A stretch of 64,000 nucleotides of DNA from CALGLS01 sp965222105 (GCA_965222105.1 CBDCTQ010000062.1:248001-312000); one strand, 5' to 3'. Positions 17,530 to 27,418 are shown, counted from the stretch's first letter. Notes: generated from the letters alone by a model not told the origin. Made by a program: numbers and translations.

Positions 17530-18804
17530 ATGAATCTACTCAAACTATTTATCGCATCGTGTATTTATTGTTGGACTTTGACTGCAAATGCGCAATCTCT
17601 GACAGAGTTGGAAGGTCAGTTATTCGACTTGCCCGACGTTCGGTTTCAACAGATCGACGAAATCAACAACAGTCCTACATACGAATTATGGATCAAACAA
17701 CCCCTCGACCACCGCCATCCCGAAAAAGGGCATTTCCGGCAACGGATACAGCTGATCCACCGGGGAGCGGACAAGCCCGTCGTGCTCAACACCAATGGCT
17801 ACCAACTGCAGCGGGGCCCCAGCGAATTGATCGAACTCTTCGACGCCAATTATATATCTGTCGAGCACCGGTATTTTGGCGAAAGCCAGCCCGACAGCCT
17901 CGAATGGCAATACCTGACCATGCGACAGATCGCCGCGGACTACCACCACGTAAAATCATTGTTGGGAGGGATATATGCCGGACCCTGGGTCAGCACCGGT
18001 ATCAGCAAAGGAGGAGAGACCAGCACCTACTACCGCTATTTTTATCCCGATGATGTAGCGGCTACCATTGCCTATGTGGCGCCTTTTCCCAACGACCTGA
18101 AAGACCAACGAATATACGCCTTCCTCGACACGGTGGGTACCGCCGATTGCCGACAGCGCATTTTGGAATACCAAATAACATTGCTGGAGAATAAAGCCGA
18201 ACTACTTCCGCTTTTCAAATATTTTGTGATGGGAAAGGGCGGCCAATTTAAGCACCTGGGAGGTTACGAAGCCGCTTACGAGATCATTGTAATGGAACTG
18301 CCGTTTACCCATTTTCAGTGGGGAGGGGATTGCGACCGCATCCCCGGCCGGAAGGCTGACGCAGAGGCATTGATCGATCCGCTGCTGCTCAATGGCGACT
18401 ACTGGTATTTGTTCGACAACGTTACCGAAAATCTGGCTGCCCACTACTACCAGCATGCAACCGAGTTGGGTTATTATGGTTACCAAACCCAGCCTTTCGG
18501 AACAGGGATCGAGCAGTGGGACGGCGAGGTATCGGCCTGTTTTTTTCCCTTTGCCGAAGACCTTCCCTACGATCCGGGACTGCAACGGTCGCTCACAAAA
18601 TGGTTGCAATCGGAGGCCAGCAACATCGCGTTCATTTACGGCAGCCAGGACCCGTGGACGGCCGCTCAACCAAATACCGGCTCCAATAAAAAGGTGGTGA
18701 AGTACATCCTTGTCGGAAAACATCATGGCAATGCGCGAATTAAGGAGATGCCTGACGAGATGCGACAGGAATTGCTGAAGGTGGTTGGGGAGTGGGTGAA
18801 ATAA
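17530..18804 (+). CDS. Secreted serine peptidase, S28/S37 (PS-10) type
   Basis: 424 residues from the ATG at 17530; a TTG five codons earlier is less likely. A signal peptide (LLKLFIASCIYCWTLTANAQ) is followed by an alpha/beta-hydrolase peptidase. The signature EHRYFGESQPDS, then WQYLTMRQIAADYHHVK, then GPWVSTGISKGGETSTYYRY and FYPDDVAATIAYVAPF match the PS-10/S37 tripeptidyl aminopeptidase family, related to S28. The catalytic triad is predicted as Ser159 (GISKG), Asp374 (YGSQDPW) and His398 or His399 (GKHHGN). It is likely periplasmic or exported and would trim peptides from the amino end. No T9SS domain is present. It is a single gene after the tandem repeat array. Confidence 0.85.
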   Translation: MNLLKLFIASCIYCWTLTANAQSLTELEGQLFDLPDVRFQQIDEINNSPTYELWIKQPLDHRHPEKGHFRQRIQLIHRGADKPVVLNTNGYQLQRGPSELIELFDANYISVEHRYFGESQPDSLEWQYLTMRQIAADYHHVKSLLGGIYAGPWVSTGISKGGETSTYYRYFYPDDVAATIAYVAPFPNDLKDQRIYAFLDTVGTADCRQRILEYQITLLENKAELLPLFKYFVMGKGGQFKHLGGYEAAYEIIVMELPFTHFQWGGDCDRIPGRKADAEALIDPLLLNGDYWYLFDNVTENLAAHYYQHATELGYYGYQTQPFGTGIEQWDGEVSACFFPFAEDLPYDPGLQRSLTKWLQSEASNIAFIYGSQDPWTAAQPNTGSNKKVVKYILVGKHHGNARIKEMPDEMRQELLKVVGEWVK

Positions 18805-18880
18805 ATTGCACATTCTTTCCGCGCCGCCCCCGGTCGCTCAGAAGCAGACCGCCCATGTACAATTTATTGTTCGAGCGAGC

Positions 18881-20578
18881 CTAATGCAAAGAAGCGGCTT
18901 CTTTTTTAGCCGTTTCGAGGGGTAGTTCCTGGTCGACCAGTTCGAGGGCTTTTTGAACCATGTCGTCATCGTCGTTCCAGATGATGTAGAATCCTTTTTC
19001 CTGGAACAGGTGGCGGGCGATGCGGGCTTTGAGTAGTTTTTTCAATTTTCGCTGGACGGGGCGTTTGATCCTGGCCGGGTCGAGCTCGGCGCCGTTGTCG
19101 ATGGCGTATTGAACAAAATCGGAGAGGAGGTCGTCATTTACATGAAATTCCTTTCGGAAAATATCCAGGTTTTCAAACAGGTTGATGCCGCCGTGATTGG
19201 ACACGTAGCGGTAAGCGAATTGGGGAGCCACCTTTCGCAGGGTGATGTATTCGTTGTTGAATTGCAAGGTGTCGATGGGGATAAAAACGTCGGGTGAGAT
19301 GCCGCCACCGCCATAGACCTCTCTTCCGGCGTTGGTGTGGTAGGTGGTGGTGTCGTGTTTGGCAACATCGGTGGAATCAATTGGAGTTGTATTGCCGGTT
19401 AGTTCGCCGGTGTGGTAACGCTCTTCTACATCTTCGTCGTAATCATCGATCCCTCTGTATGGTTTTTGGATCGACCTGCCGGAGGGGGTGTAATAGCGAG
19501 CAACGGTTAGGCGCAAGGCACCTCCGTCGGATAGGTTGTATTGTTCCTGTACGAGTCCTTTTCCGAATGACCTTCTGCCTACTACCCATCCTCGGTCCCA
19601 GTCCTGGATGGCGCCAGCCAGAATTTCGCTGGCTGAGGCGGCTCCTTCGTCGATGAGGACTACTATGTTGCCCACTTCGAAAAAGGCTTTACCGGTCGAT
19701 TTATAATCGTTTCGTTTGACGGTTCTACCTTTGGTGTAGACCAGTAACCGGTCTTTTTCCCGGAACAACTGACTCAGCATATTGGTGGCTTCCTGGAGGT
19801 AGCCTCCCGGGTTTTGACGCAAGTCGATCACGAGGTCTTCCATTCCTTCTTTTTCGACCATTTGTTCCAGACCTGCCATAAACTCTTTGTAGGTGGTAGC
19901 GGAGAAGCGGGTTATTTTGATGTATCCGGTTTTTTCGTCGAGCATATAGGCTATGTCGACGCTGTTGATAGGTATTTCGTCGCGGGTTATGGTAAAATCG
20001 TGTAGTTCGGTACCTCTAAGGATGGTCACTTTTACGTCGGTGTCTTTTTTTCCTTTTAATCGGTCGATAACACCTTGGGTGTTGATGTTTTTTCCGGCCA
20101 CGATGGAGTCTTCGATCTGTACAATTTTATCTCCTGCCAGGATGCCGACCGATTCGGAGGGGCCTCCTGCGATGGGAGCGACGACGAGGATGGTATCTTC
20201 GACGATGAGGAATTCAATGCCCACCCCTTCGAAGTTGCCTTCCAGTTGTTCGTTGACTTCTTTGAGTTGCTTGGGAGAAATGTAATTGGAGTGAGGGTCG
20301 AGTTCGCCCAATACATTAAAGATGGCGTTTTCGATGAGTTGATCGCGGTTGACATCGTCCACGTAGCGGGATTCGACGTAGCGGATCAGCTCCTCTACCC
20401 TACCGGGTTCTGCCACGTTGGAAGGGCTGATGATGCGGTCATTGGAAGTAATTTTGATGACGGGGGCTTTCTGGAGTTTGACGCCTATCAGCATGCCACA
20501 AACCATGACCACCGCCAGGAGGAGGGGCAGCCAAATATTCCATTTTTTGGTGGGTTGGTTTTCTTTAAGATCATTCAT
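18881..20578 (-). CDS. C-terminal processing peptidase, S41 family
   Basis: 565 residues. An N-terminal membrane anchor (IWLPLLLAVVMVCGMLIGVKL) places the enzyme in the periplasm. A PDZ domain (about residues 115-195, NFEGVGIEFLIVEDTILVVA) precedes the S41 core. Catalytic Ser317 lies in EGAASASEILAGAIQDWDRG and Lys340 in RSFGKGLVQ, the expected dyad. The following GALRLTVARYYTPSGRSIQ is the family hallmark. It degrades or processes envelope proteins from their C-termini. No operon partner is evident: upstream lies a 300-bp gap with no recognised gene. Confidence 0.93.
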   Translation of the reverse strand: MNDLKENQPTKKWNIWLPLLLAVVMVCGMLIGVKLQKAPVIKITSNDRIISPSNVAEPGRVEELIRYVESRYVDDVNRDQLIENAIFNVLGELDPHSNYISPKQLKEVNEQLEGNFEGVGIEFLIVEDTILVVAPIAGGPSESVGILAGDKIVQIEDSIVAGKNINTQGVIDRLKGKKDTDVKVTILRGTELHDFTITRDEIPINSVDIAYMLDEKTGYIKITRFSATTYKEFMAGLEQMVEKEGMEDLVIDLRQNPGGYLQEATNMLSQLFREKDRLLVYTKGRTVKRNDYKSTGKAFFEVGNIVVLIDEGAASASEILAGAIQDWDRGWVVGRRSFGKGLVQEQYNLSDGGALRLTVARYYTPSGRSIQKPYRGIDDYDEDVEERYHTGELTGNTTPIDSTDVAKHDTTTYHTNAGREVYGGGGISPDVFIPIDTLQFNNEYITLRKVAPQFAYRYVSNHGGINLFENLDIFRKEFHVNDDLLSDFVQYAIDNGAELDPARIKRPVQRKLKKLLKARIARHLFQEKGFYIIWNDDDDMVQKALELVDQELPLETAKKEAASLH

Positions 20579-20888
20579 TGTCAGTTCGTTGTCACAGGAT
20601 TTTAGTTATTCGGTTTACGGCCAACAGTTCACGGCGTGCCATTAAGAGGGAGCGACAGCGGAGTCCTTTATGGCGGAAAGTAGATGGTACACGGTGGGCT
20701 GTACGGGAATAGATTCTCCAATATCGCACCAATATACAATATCTTCTTTTTAACGATGAACAAAAGATAAAGTTTTGTGTCGGGCCGGGCAGAAATAGGT
20801 CTTTGTCGTTGTAATATTGATGGATAAAATAATACTTTGCTGTCAGATCCTTTCGGAAAATGGGAATCTTTACCAAAATATTACAACT
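20579..20888. other. Intergenic gap between divergent protease and AsnC-type genes
   Basis: No convincing gene or repeat is seen. A TAATACTTTG stretch at 20831-20839 could be a -7 element for the AsnC-type gene, but no well-spaced -33 TTG was found. Confidence 0.4.
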
Positions 20889-21341
20889 ATGACGATCGAC
20901 GAAACCGATAAAAAAATCCTTTCATTGCTGATGAAAGATGCCAAGATGACCCATGCGGAGATCGCGGCCATTGTTCACGTATCGGGAGCTACTGTCCATG
21001 GTCGCATCAAAAAGCTGGAGGAGGCGGGCATCATCAAAGGCTTTCAGGTACAGATCGACCAGATGCTGCTGGGCTACGATATCGAGGCTTTTCTGGGCAT
21101 TTATCTCAACAAGAGTTCCCTCTACAGCGAGGTTAGTGAGGCCCTGAAACAGATCCCGGAGATCGTTTCAGCACATTATACCACCGGCAATTACAGCATT
21201 TTTGCGAAGATCGTATGCCGTGATACCCGCCACCTGCGGGAAGTGCTGCACGACAAGATCCAAAAGATCGGAGGCATCCAGCGTACGGAGACGTTTATTT
21301 CGCTGGAGGCCAGTATTAACCGGCCGGTGGCGATTTTGTGA
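20889..21341 (+). CDS. Lrp/AsnC family transcriptional regulator
   Basis: 150 residues from the ATG at 20889; the frame is open further upstream but the family begins at MTIDETDKKILSLL. A winged helix-turn-helix (AEIAAIVHVSGATVHGRIKK, about residues 23-43) is followed by the AsnC ligand-binding domain: IKGFQVQIDQMLLGYDIEAF, then SAHYTTGNYSIFAKI and QRTETFISLE. Such proteins form octamers that bind amino acids and control metabolism genes. A dispersed repeat lies directly downstream. The target is unknown. Confidence 0.93.
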   Translation: MTIDETDKKILSLLMKDAKMTHAEIAAIVHVSGATVHGRIKKLEEAGIIKGFQVQIDQMLLGYDIEAFLGIYLNKSSLYSEVSEALKQIPEIVSAHYTTGNYSIFAKIVCRDTRHLREVLHDKIQKIGGIQRTETFISLEASINRPVAIL

Positions 21342-21395
21342 TTGGGGATAGCGTGGTTGAAAACTTTGATGAGTAAAGACTTCAACATTCAATTC

Positions 21396-21479
21396 TTTAC
21401 AAATAAGCGATTGATAACGAGCGATTTGTGATTTTTTCAAAGACACCAAAAAGGCTATTTATTTTTTGAGCTTTACTTG
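21396..21479 (-). repeat. Dispersed repeat copy headed by AAGTAAAGCTCAAAA
   Basis: Read on the minus strand, this starts AAGTAAAGCTCAAAAAATAA and ends near CAATCGCTTATTTG. It matches the plus-strand sequence at 33922-34010 over its whole length at most positions. It overlaps an open TTG start upstream of the M50-type gene, which argues for the later ATG of that gene. Confidence 0.65.
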
Positions 21480-21501
21480 TAGACTCCTAAACTGGTTACT
21501 T

Positions 21502-22425
21502 ATGATCTCCGCAATGCTAGGTGTAACGGCCGTCTTCATGGCCATCCTGTTGTCAAGGCCCATCACGACCTTTGTACACGAGCTGGGGCATGCGCTTCCG
21601 TCGTTGTGGTTTACCCGTGGGCCTGTGGTCATATATGTGGGTTCGTATGGCGATACGTCCAGAAGTCTTCAGTGGCGGTTGGGTCGGCTACAGGTGCTTT
21701 TCAAGTTCAATCTGACGGAATGGCAAATGGGTCTGTGCCGACACGATGCTGCCACTACCATCTGGCAATCCGTGGTGATCGTGCTGGGAGGACCGGTTTT
21801 CTCGCTTTTGCTGGGGTTGGTTTTTGTGGGCTTACTCCAAATTTTTCAATCCAATCAGTATTACGCTTTCGGCATCGGTATTTTTCTGGTGGCAGGATTT
21901 CTAGACTTTATCGCCAACATCATCCCCGACCAAAGACCACTTGAACTGCACGATGGCACCACCACTTACAACGACGGCGCCCAGTTTCTCCAAATTCTAA
22001 AAACCATCCGCTATCCCGATTCCTACTTTGAAGCCCTCCAGCACTTCAATGAAAAAGACTACCGTAAAAGTATTGTTGCATTGATCGATACGGTTGAAAC
22101 GGGGGTTTACGACCTACCGGTCTATCGCCTCCTCCTGCACCTCTACGAATTGGAAAGAGCGCCTGCTGAAGCCATCCGTTTTTACGAAAAGTACAGCGAC
22201 CGCTTTCGCCTCGCCTCTTCCGATCATCTGACTCTTGGCAAATTGTATCAACAACAAAACCTTCCACTCAAGGCCATCGGCCAATATTCCAAAGCCATCG
22301 AAAAAAACTACATGAACCGGGAGGCCCTCGCCCTTCGCGGAAATCTATTTTTAAAGCTGGGATATGAAGAACGGGGAAAAGCCGACCTTCAAAAGGCTCA
22401 GTTAATGGGCAGAGAAAAACATTGA
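21502..22425 (+). CDS. M50-like membrane metalloprotease with C-terminal TPR-like helices
   Basis: 307 residues from the ATG at 21502; the frame also runs upstream into a dispersed repeat, so the earlier TTG start is rejected. The first helix carries the zinc motif VHELGHALPS (His26, Glu27, His30), as in site-2-protease-type M50 proteins. Hydrophobic segments follow (WQSVVIVLGGPVFSLLLGLV and GIGIFLVAGFLDFIANIIPD), with a possible third ligand in NIIPDQRPLELHDG. From about residue 170 on there are TPR-like helices (FNEKDYRKSIVALI, LGKLYQQQNLPLKAIGQYSK, LALRGNLFLKLGYEERGKAD). The TPR part probably binds a partner. The substrate is unknown. Confidence 0.75.
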   Translation: MISAMLGVTAVFMAILLSRPITTFVHELGHALPSLWFTRGPVVIYVGSYGDTSRSLQWRLGRLQVLFKFNLTEWQMGLCRHDAATTIWQSVVIVLGGPVFSLLLGLVFVGLLQIFQSNQYYAFGIGIFLVAGFLDFIANIIPDQRPLELHDGTTTYNDGAQFLQILKTIRYPDSYFEALQHFNEKDYRKSIVALIDTVETGVYDLPVYRLLLHLYELERAPAEAIRFYEKYSDRFRLASSDHLTLGKLYQQQNLPLKAIGQYSKAIEKNYMNREALALRGNLFLKLGYEERGKADLQKAQLMGREKH

Positions 22426-22743
22426 TCCCGCAACTGACTCAAACATAACTGATTGACCATCAACCCTTTATCTATCCCACCCCTCTGTCATGCTGGTATA
22501 GTTGTTGCATTGTATTATTTGCCTTTCTATCTATTTTCCTATTAGCTACAGCGGTTCTCAATTTGAAAATCAATATTTACGTTCTACACAGGGAACTTCG
22601 CGGTAGAGGGGCATCAGCACATCAATAATTAGCAAATCAGCAAATTACTTAAATCTAAATTGAGAATTGCTGTATTAGCTATTTTTCATACAGTAATTCA
22701 TTGAAAGTCAATAAATTACCCAAAAAACAAACCCGAAATATCC
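22426..22743. other. Intergenic gap with imperfect inverted repeat
   Basis: TTAGCTACAGCGGTTCTCAA (about 22549-22568) has an imperfect inverted partner at about 22657-22680. Between them lies a reverse copy of the 'agcaaatcagcaaatt' repeat (about 22628-22648), also found tandemly at 62951-63026. No gene is seen. Confidence 0.45.
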
Positions 22744-25700
22744 ATGAACAGAAATTCTAACCCATTGAGAAAAACCCTGGTCATATTCAGTATTGCCCTG
22801 ACCTGTTCCGCTTTTTTGATGGATCGCATTTCGGTACCAACCGGTTCCGATCTGTTAAACGGGCGCATGGGTAGCATAGCGGCCACCCTGGGTTTGGTGA
22901 AAACCGTAAGCAATGCCACTCCGCTTACCGGCGAAACGTTCACCTATACGCTTCAATACAGTTGTGCCAGCACCACCGACGATTGCCAGGGCATGTACAT
23001 CACCGACCCCTTACCTCCGGAAGTGGAATTTGTATCGCTGGTGGGATCGGCGCACACCACCAGTGAGGTATACAACTCCGGAAGTCATACGGTTACCTTC
23101 ACTTTTGCGGATCCTCTTGTTGCCGGTTCTTCCGGGCAGGTGTTGGTGTTGGTACGATTTCCCAATGGTACCACGCCTAATGGAACCGTTGCCAACAATA
23201 TCGCTACAATTGATGCAACTAATGCGTCTTCTGTAACTACACCTGCCATTTCAGCAACAGCCAGTGCAACCTGGCAAATCAATATTGAAAAATACTTGGG
23301 AGCGGGAGGGGCAGCCGGTCAAACTATAAGTTATGGCTTTCAAATTTGCAACGGCACCGTAGGGGACTTTCCCAACGGTCGGCTCGACCTGACCAACATC
23401 ACCATCGTCGATACCTTGCCTGCGGGCACCATTCTTCTGGATGTCATTAATTCTGCGACCACCCATACTTATGATCCGGTCGCCCATGCAATAACCTTTA
23501 CCTTCACCGAAGACATCGCCTCGGGATATTGCCGATGGCCAAAAATAACATTGGGAATTCCCAATCCGCCTTTTACGGTTGGATCGTCCATCACCAACAC
23601 CGCCTGGGTCAATTATACGCCGCTTGGCGAAAGTCCCCAAACGGAATTTGATGAGCAAACCCATGTGCTGACCACCAATTTGATTACAGCTTCCTCCTAC
23701 AAGGACGGCACCCGAACAGATCGGTATCCCGGCCAAGATTTTGAATACCTGCTCAGTTTAGACATTGACGGCACCGATTCGCTCCAAAACTTTTGCTTAC
23801 ACGATACCATTCCACCTGAAATGGAAGTATTCCGAATTCACCACGGAGAATTCTATTATGGCGGCCTGTCGGGACCTGACTCAGCGGTCACCATTACCTA
23901 CAATACCAACCTGGGAGGTCCATTCACCATAAGCGGATCCCCATTCGTAATCTGGGAAGATGGATTTATCGACGTAGTCAATGATCTGGGATTAACCATA
24001 GGTGGGCCAGAGTACATTACGGATATTCACTGGTGTTTTGGTACCGGGCAATCTGGATTTACCAATTATAAAGATATTCGTCTACAAGTACTGGTTAGAC
24101 CAGGTACACCTGTTGGTACCGTCACCAATTGTTCCTCACTTAGCACCACCGCAGCGGGCGCCACCTTGAATACTGACTGCTACGATGTCAATATCTTGGC
24201 TCCTTACACCGGTTTCCGGCCCAGCCCTACCAAAAGCATTAAGGATTCGGATGATAATTGGGTCAATTCCACCCCGGAAGTATTTAGTCCGGGCGATACC
24301 TTATCCTTTCGGTTAAACGTACGCAATTCAGGTAGCGCCGGCGACAGCCTGCACAATCCCGTGGTAGTTGACCTGCTTCCTGTAGAACTGGATTTTGTAC
24401 CCGGCTCCTGGAGCCTCGACTTGAATGGCATCAACGCCAATCAACCACAGTTTACCGAACTTAATGATTACAAGTCAACCGGAAGAACCTTCCTGCGATG
24501 GGAATGGGACACCGACTCGATGGCTTCTGTGCCCCCGGGCGAACAGATAGAGATCATGTTCGATGCCGTCATCAACTTCAATGCGATGCCCGGCAGCCCC
24601 TCTTTCAGCAATGAATTTGCGATGTTGAACGAAACCACCAACGAATGTTCGAGTGGTTATAAAAAAGCGGATGTATACGATTTTGATGAGGATGCGTCTA
24701 CGACCGACCAGTTTTGCCACGACAGCATCGACGTCAATGTCTCTGCCGCCGCTGCCCTTGAATCGGAAAAGTGGACTAAAGGTCATCTGGACTCGGTTTG
24801 GACAAAATATCCCAACACCGGTTCGACCCTCCCTGGCGGAAATGCCGACTACCAACTGATTATTCGCAACACCGGCAATGTATCTATGCGGGACATAATA
24901 GTCATTGATGTATTGCCTTTTGTGGGTGATTCAGCCGTTGTTTCCCTTACGGAACGACTTTCGCGCTGGCGCCCCAATTTGGTTGGAGAAGTTACCGCTC
25001 CGGCAGGAGTCACCGTTTACTACAGCGATGAAGGAAACCCTTGCCGCAGCGCCGAAGGAATCGTTCCATCCGGCCCGCCCAGTTGCACCGCCCCCAATTG
25101 GACCACTACGGTTCCGGCCGACATTACTTCTGTCCAATCCCTCAAATTTGACTATGGTTCCAACCTCCTGCTTCCGGGAGATTCACTCGTTTTGGAATGG
25201 CCCATGCGCGTTCCGGCAGGAGTGTTGAACACTATTGGCAGCGTTGCCGATTCCATTGCCTGGAATTCCTTTGGTTTCATTGCCACCCGCGATGATAACA
25301 GCACTACCCTCCTGCCTAGTGAACCTTTCAAGGTGGGCATCAACGTAAATGAACAGCTACCTGCCGTCTATGGCGATTTTGTCTGGAATGATACCAATGG
25401 CGATGGCATCCAAAATGGTGGCGAAACCGGTATCGACAACATCCGGGTTGAACTGTACAAAGACAACGGAGATGGTATTCAAAACGTAACCCAGGATACT
25501 TTTATCAATTTCACTGTCACTGCCGACGGTGGTTACTACCTTTTTCCTCTACTGCCTGTCGGCGATTATTATGGCGTTTTTTATGTAGGAACTAACTACG
25601 ATCCTACCGCTATGGATCAGGGAGGGGACGACCAGCTTGATTCAGATGCCAGCTTCATAATTTTTGATGACACCCTTGTTGCGGTGATGCCGGTGACCAA

Positions 25701-26229
25701 TCTGACTGCCGTCGAATTGGATTATAGCTGGGATTTAGGCCTGACCGTTCCCGGCACTACCGGCTCCATTGGCAATTATGTATGGAACGATTACAATCAG
25801 GATGGCCTCCAAAACGAACCTGCCAGCGCCGGTCAGAATGGCCTTACGGTAAATCTCTATGATAACAATGCACCTACGGTAATTTTTGCTACGACAACCA
25901 CCAGCAACGACCTTTCGGGAAACCCAGGCTATTACGCATTTCAAAATGTACCGCCCGGTAGTTATTTCCTCGAATTGATTTTACCCGGCACCAATGCAAT
26001 GACCAGTCAGGGTCCTACCGGTGCCAGCGATCCTTCCGATTCCGACTTTAACCCCGCCAATGGACGAACAGAGGTTTTCACAGTAGTAGCCGGTGTTTAC
26101 GACGATAGCTGGGATGGGGGCTTCGTTGGAGAAGATTGCTCCAACGGCATCGACGACGACGGGGATGGGCTGGCCGACTGTGCGGATCCGGATTGTTGTT
26201 GTGCTTCGGCTCCGGTGCTGTCAAAATAA
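22744..26229 (+). CDS. Large secreted DUF11/SdrD-like surface protein, no visible T9SS domain
   Basis: 1,161 residues. The N-terminus (TLVIFSIALTCSAFLMDRIS) is a likely signal peptide or anchor. Several DUF11 repeats follow: YTLQYSCASTTDDCQGMYIT with DPLPPEVEFVSL, then VDTLPAGTILLDVINSAT, VVDLLPVELDFVPGSWSLDL and IVIDVLPFVGDSAVVSL. Two SdrD B-like domains begin at about residue 875 (PAVYGDFVWNDTNGDGIQNG) and 1000 (GSIGNYVWNDYNQDGLQNEP). The end is NGIDDDGDGLADCADPDC, then CCCASAPVLSK and a stop. In related proteins the NGIDDDGDG motif usually precedes further domains and a sorting signal, so this gene may be truncated at its 3' end. It probably has an adhesive role. Confidence 0.85.
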   Translation: MNRNSNPLRKTLVIFSIALTCSAFLMDRISVPTGSDLLNGRMGSIAATLGLVKTVSNATPLTGETFTYTLQYSCASTTDDCQGMYITDPLPPEVEFVSLVGSAHTTSEVYNSGSHTVTFTFADPLVAGSSGQVLVLVRFPNGTTPNGTVANNIATIDATNASSVTTPAISATASATWQINIEKYLGAGGAAGQTISYGFQICNGTVGDFPNGRLDLTNITIVDTLPAGTILLDVINSATTHTYDPVAHAITFTFTEDIASGYCRWPKITLGIPNPPFTVGSSITNTAWVNYTPLGESPQTEFDEQTHVLTTNLITASSYKDGTRTDRYPGQDFEYLLSLDIDGTDSLQNFCLHDTIPPEMEVFRIHHGEFYYGGLSGPDSAVTITYNTNLGGPFTISGSPFVIWEDGFIDVVNDLGLTIGGPEYITDIHWCFGTGQSGFTNYKDIRLQVLVRPGTPVGTVTNCSSLSTTAAGATLNTDCYDVNILAPYTGFRPSPTKSIKDSDDNWVNSTPEVFSPGDTLSFRLNVRNSGSAGDSLHNPVVVDLLPVELDFVPGSWSLDLNGINANQPQFTELNDYKSTGRTFLRWEWDTDSMASVPPGEQIEIMFDAVINFNAMPGSPSFSNEFAMLNETTNECSSGYKKADVYDFDEDASTTDQFCHDSIDVNVSAAAALESEKWTKGHLDSVWTKYPNTGSTLPGGNADYQLIIRNTGNVSMRDIIVIDVLPFVGDSAVVSLTERLSRWRPNLVGEVTAPAGVTVYYSDEGNPCRSAEGIVPSGPPSCTAPNWTTTVPADITSVQSLKFDYGSNLLLPGDSLVLEWPMRVPAGVLNTIGSVADSIAWNSFGFIATRDDNSTTLLPSEPFKVGINVNEQLPAVYGDFVWNDTNGDGIQNGGETGIDNIRVELYKDNGDGIQNVTQDTFINFTVTADGGYYLFPLLPVGDYYGVFYVGTNYDPTAMDQGGDDQLDSDASFIIFDDTLVAVMPVTNLTAVELDYSWDLGLTVPGTTGSIGNYVWNDYNQDGLQNEPASAGQNGLTVNLYDNNAPTVIFATTTTSNDLSGNPGYYAFQNVPPGSYFLELILPGTNAMTSQGPTGASDPSDSDFNPANGRTEVFTVVAGVYDDSWDGGFVGEDCSNGIDDDGDGLADCADPDCCCASAPVLSK

Positions 26230-26258
26230 AGCCGTACACCACCTCGCAGAAAAATATG

Positions 26259-27335
26259 TTATTCCTCCTTTTCCACCTTTTCCACCTTTTCCACCTTCCG
26301 CACTTCGTAACCACCTTGATTCATAAGCACGTTGTCTTCTCTTTCAAAATTGAGGGCTATGGGGGTGATGATGACCTCATTGTCCTGCATCGCGGGGAGC
26401 CATACTTTTTTGGTATTGGCGTCGTAGTAAAAGTCAGCGGGGCCACCGATGAGTCCACCGAGAATGGGGGTCAGCTTTTCGCTAACGAGGTCGTAGAACA
26501 TCAGGTTGCCGCCTTTCTCCATGTTTTGCCAGTCGGTGACGAGTACCATGTCGTCGGCCACAAGTTGGAGGCCGTCGAGGAATCCCTTGAAGGTGCCGAT
26601 GGTTTTTTGTTTGAGTTGTTTGGCATCCATCGGGCAAACGCCTACCATGCCAGTGGGCGAACCATCGATCCCGAAGCTGACGATGAGAAGCCGGTTGTTG
26701 GGCTTGTCGAAGTGGAGGCCGTTGGCGCCGGTGAGGTCGCTGCGTATGTCGAGCATTTCGTAGCTGCCTTTGCCTTTGAGGTCGATCCTGTAGACATACC
26801 CTTTGTCGGTAGAAGATACGTAAAGGGTATGGTCGTCCTGAGCGGTGAGGTCGTTGAGAAATTCGGTACCGGTGTCGATGAAGTCGAGTTCAAATACTTT
26901 TTCCTTGTTGGCGATGTTATAGCCGCGCACCTTATCGATGTCGGCAACGTATAACACTCCATTTACGATGGTCATCCCTTTGGGAGCGTGGAGGTCGTTG
27001 CCGGAAATCCATTTGAGTTCGAGAATGTTTCCCTCTGCATCTAATTTGGAAATAAAACCGTCGGCGTCTTTTTTGGAGGGTGCTAGTTCGGCTCCGACGT
27101 TGGAAACATAGAAGTAGGTGCCATCGGTGACGACGCATTCGGGGGCCTGGAAGCCGGTGACGATCTTATCGTACTTAGTGCGGTTGTAGGCTTTGAGATC
27201 GTTTTTTTTCAGGTCTTCTATGTCGGCTGGGGTATTGGTTTGGGCTTCTGTTGATTTTTCATCAGCAGGGGCATTGCTATTGCAAGCCACCAAAGCGCAA
27301 AGCAGGAGGCTCAAAAGAAAGGTATTTCTAATCAT
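26259..27335 (-). CDS. Beta-propeller lipoprotein (SMP-30/gluconolaconase-like)
   Basis: 358 residues. The lipoprotein signal (NTFLLSLLLCALVAC) has a good lipobox (LVAC, Cys18). The rest reads as a six-bladed propeller: VVTDGTYFYVSNVGAELAPS, GNDLHAPKGMTIVNGVLYVA, LNDLTAQDDHTLYVSSTDKG, ANGLHFDKPNNRLLIVSFG, LDGLQLVADDMVLVTDW, and FYYDANTKKVWLPAMQDNEV. SMP-30/LRE proteins hydrolyse sugar lactones, but metal ligands could not be confirmed. The last residues (KVEKVEKVEKEE) come from a 9-bp repeat run near the stop. It converges with the DUF11 protein (26229). Confidence 0.8.
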   Translation of the reverse strand: MIRNTFLLSLLLCALVACNSNAPADEKSTEAQTNTPADIEDLKKNDLKAYNRTKYDKIVTGFQAPECVVTDGTYFYVSNVGAELAPSKKDADGFISKLDAEGNILELKWISGNDLHAPKGMTIVNGVLYVADIDKVRGYNIANKEKVFELDFIDTGTEFLNDLTAQDDHTLYVSSTDKGYVYRIDLKGKGSYEMLDIRSDLTGANGLHFDKPNNRLLIVSFGIDGSPTGMVGVCPMDAKQLKQKTIGTFKGFLDGLQLVADDMVLVTDWQNMEKGGNLMFYDLVSEKLTPILGGLIGGPADFYYDANTKKVWLPAMQDNEVIITPIALNFEREDNVLMNQGGYEVRKVEKVEKVEKEE

Positions 27336-27418
27336 GATGAGTGGTTATAATGATTTGAATTTAGTGTTGGCAAATATCGCAAAAAGAATTTAGTATTGGG
27401 GGTATTTTAGGAAGACAT

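Noticed and set aside
20592..20876. Minus-strand frame of 94 residues
   Set aside because: Low-quality sequence in an intergenic region with no family features.
26136..26954. Plus-strand frame of 272 residues
   Set aside because: Shadow of the beta-propeller lipoprotein on the minus strand.
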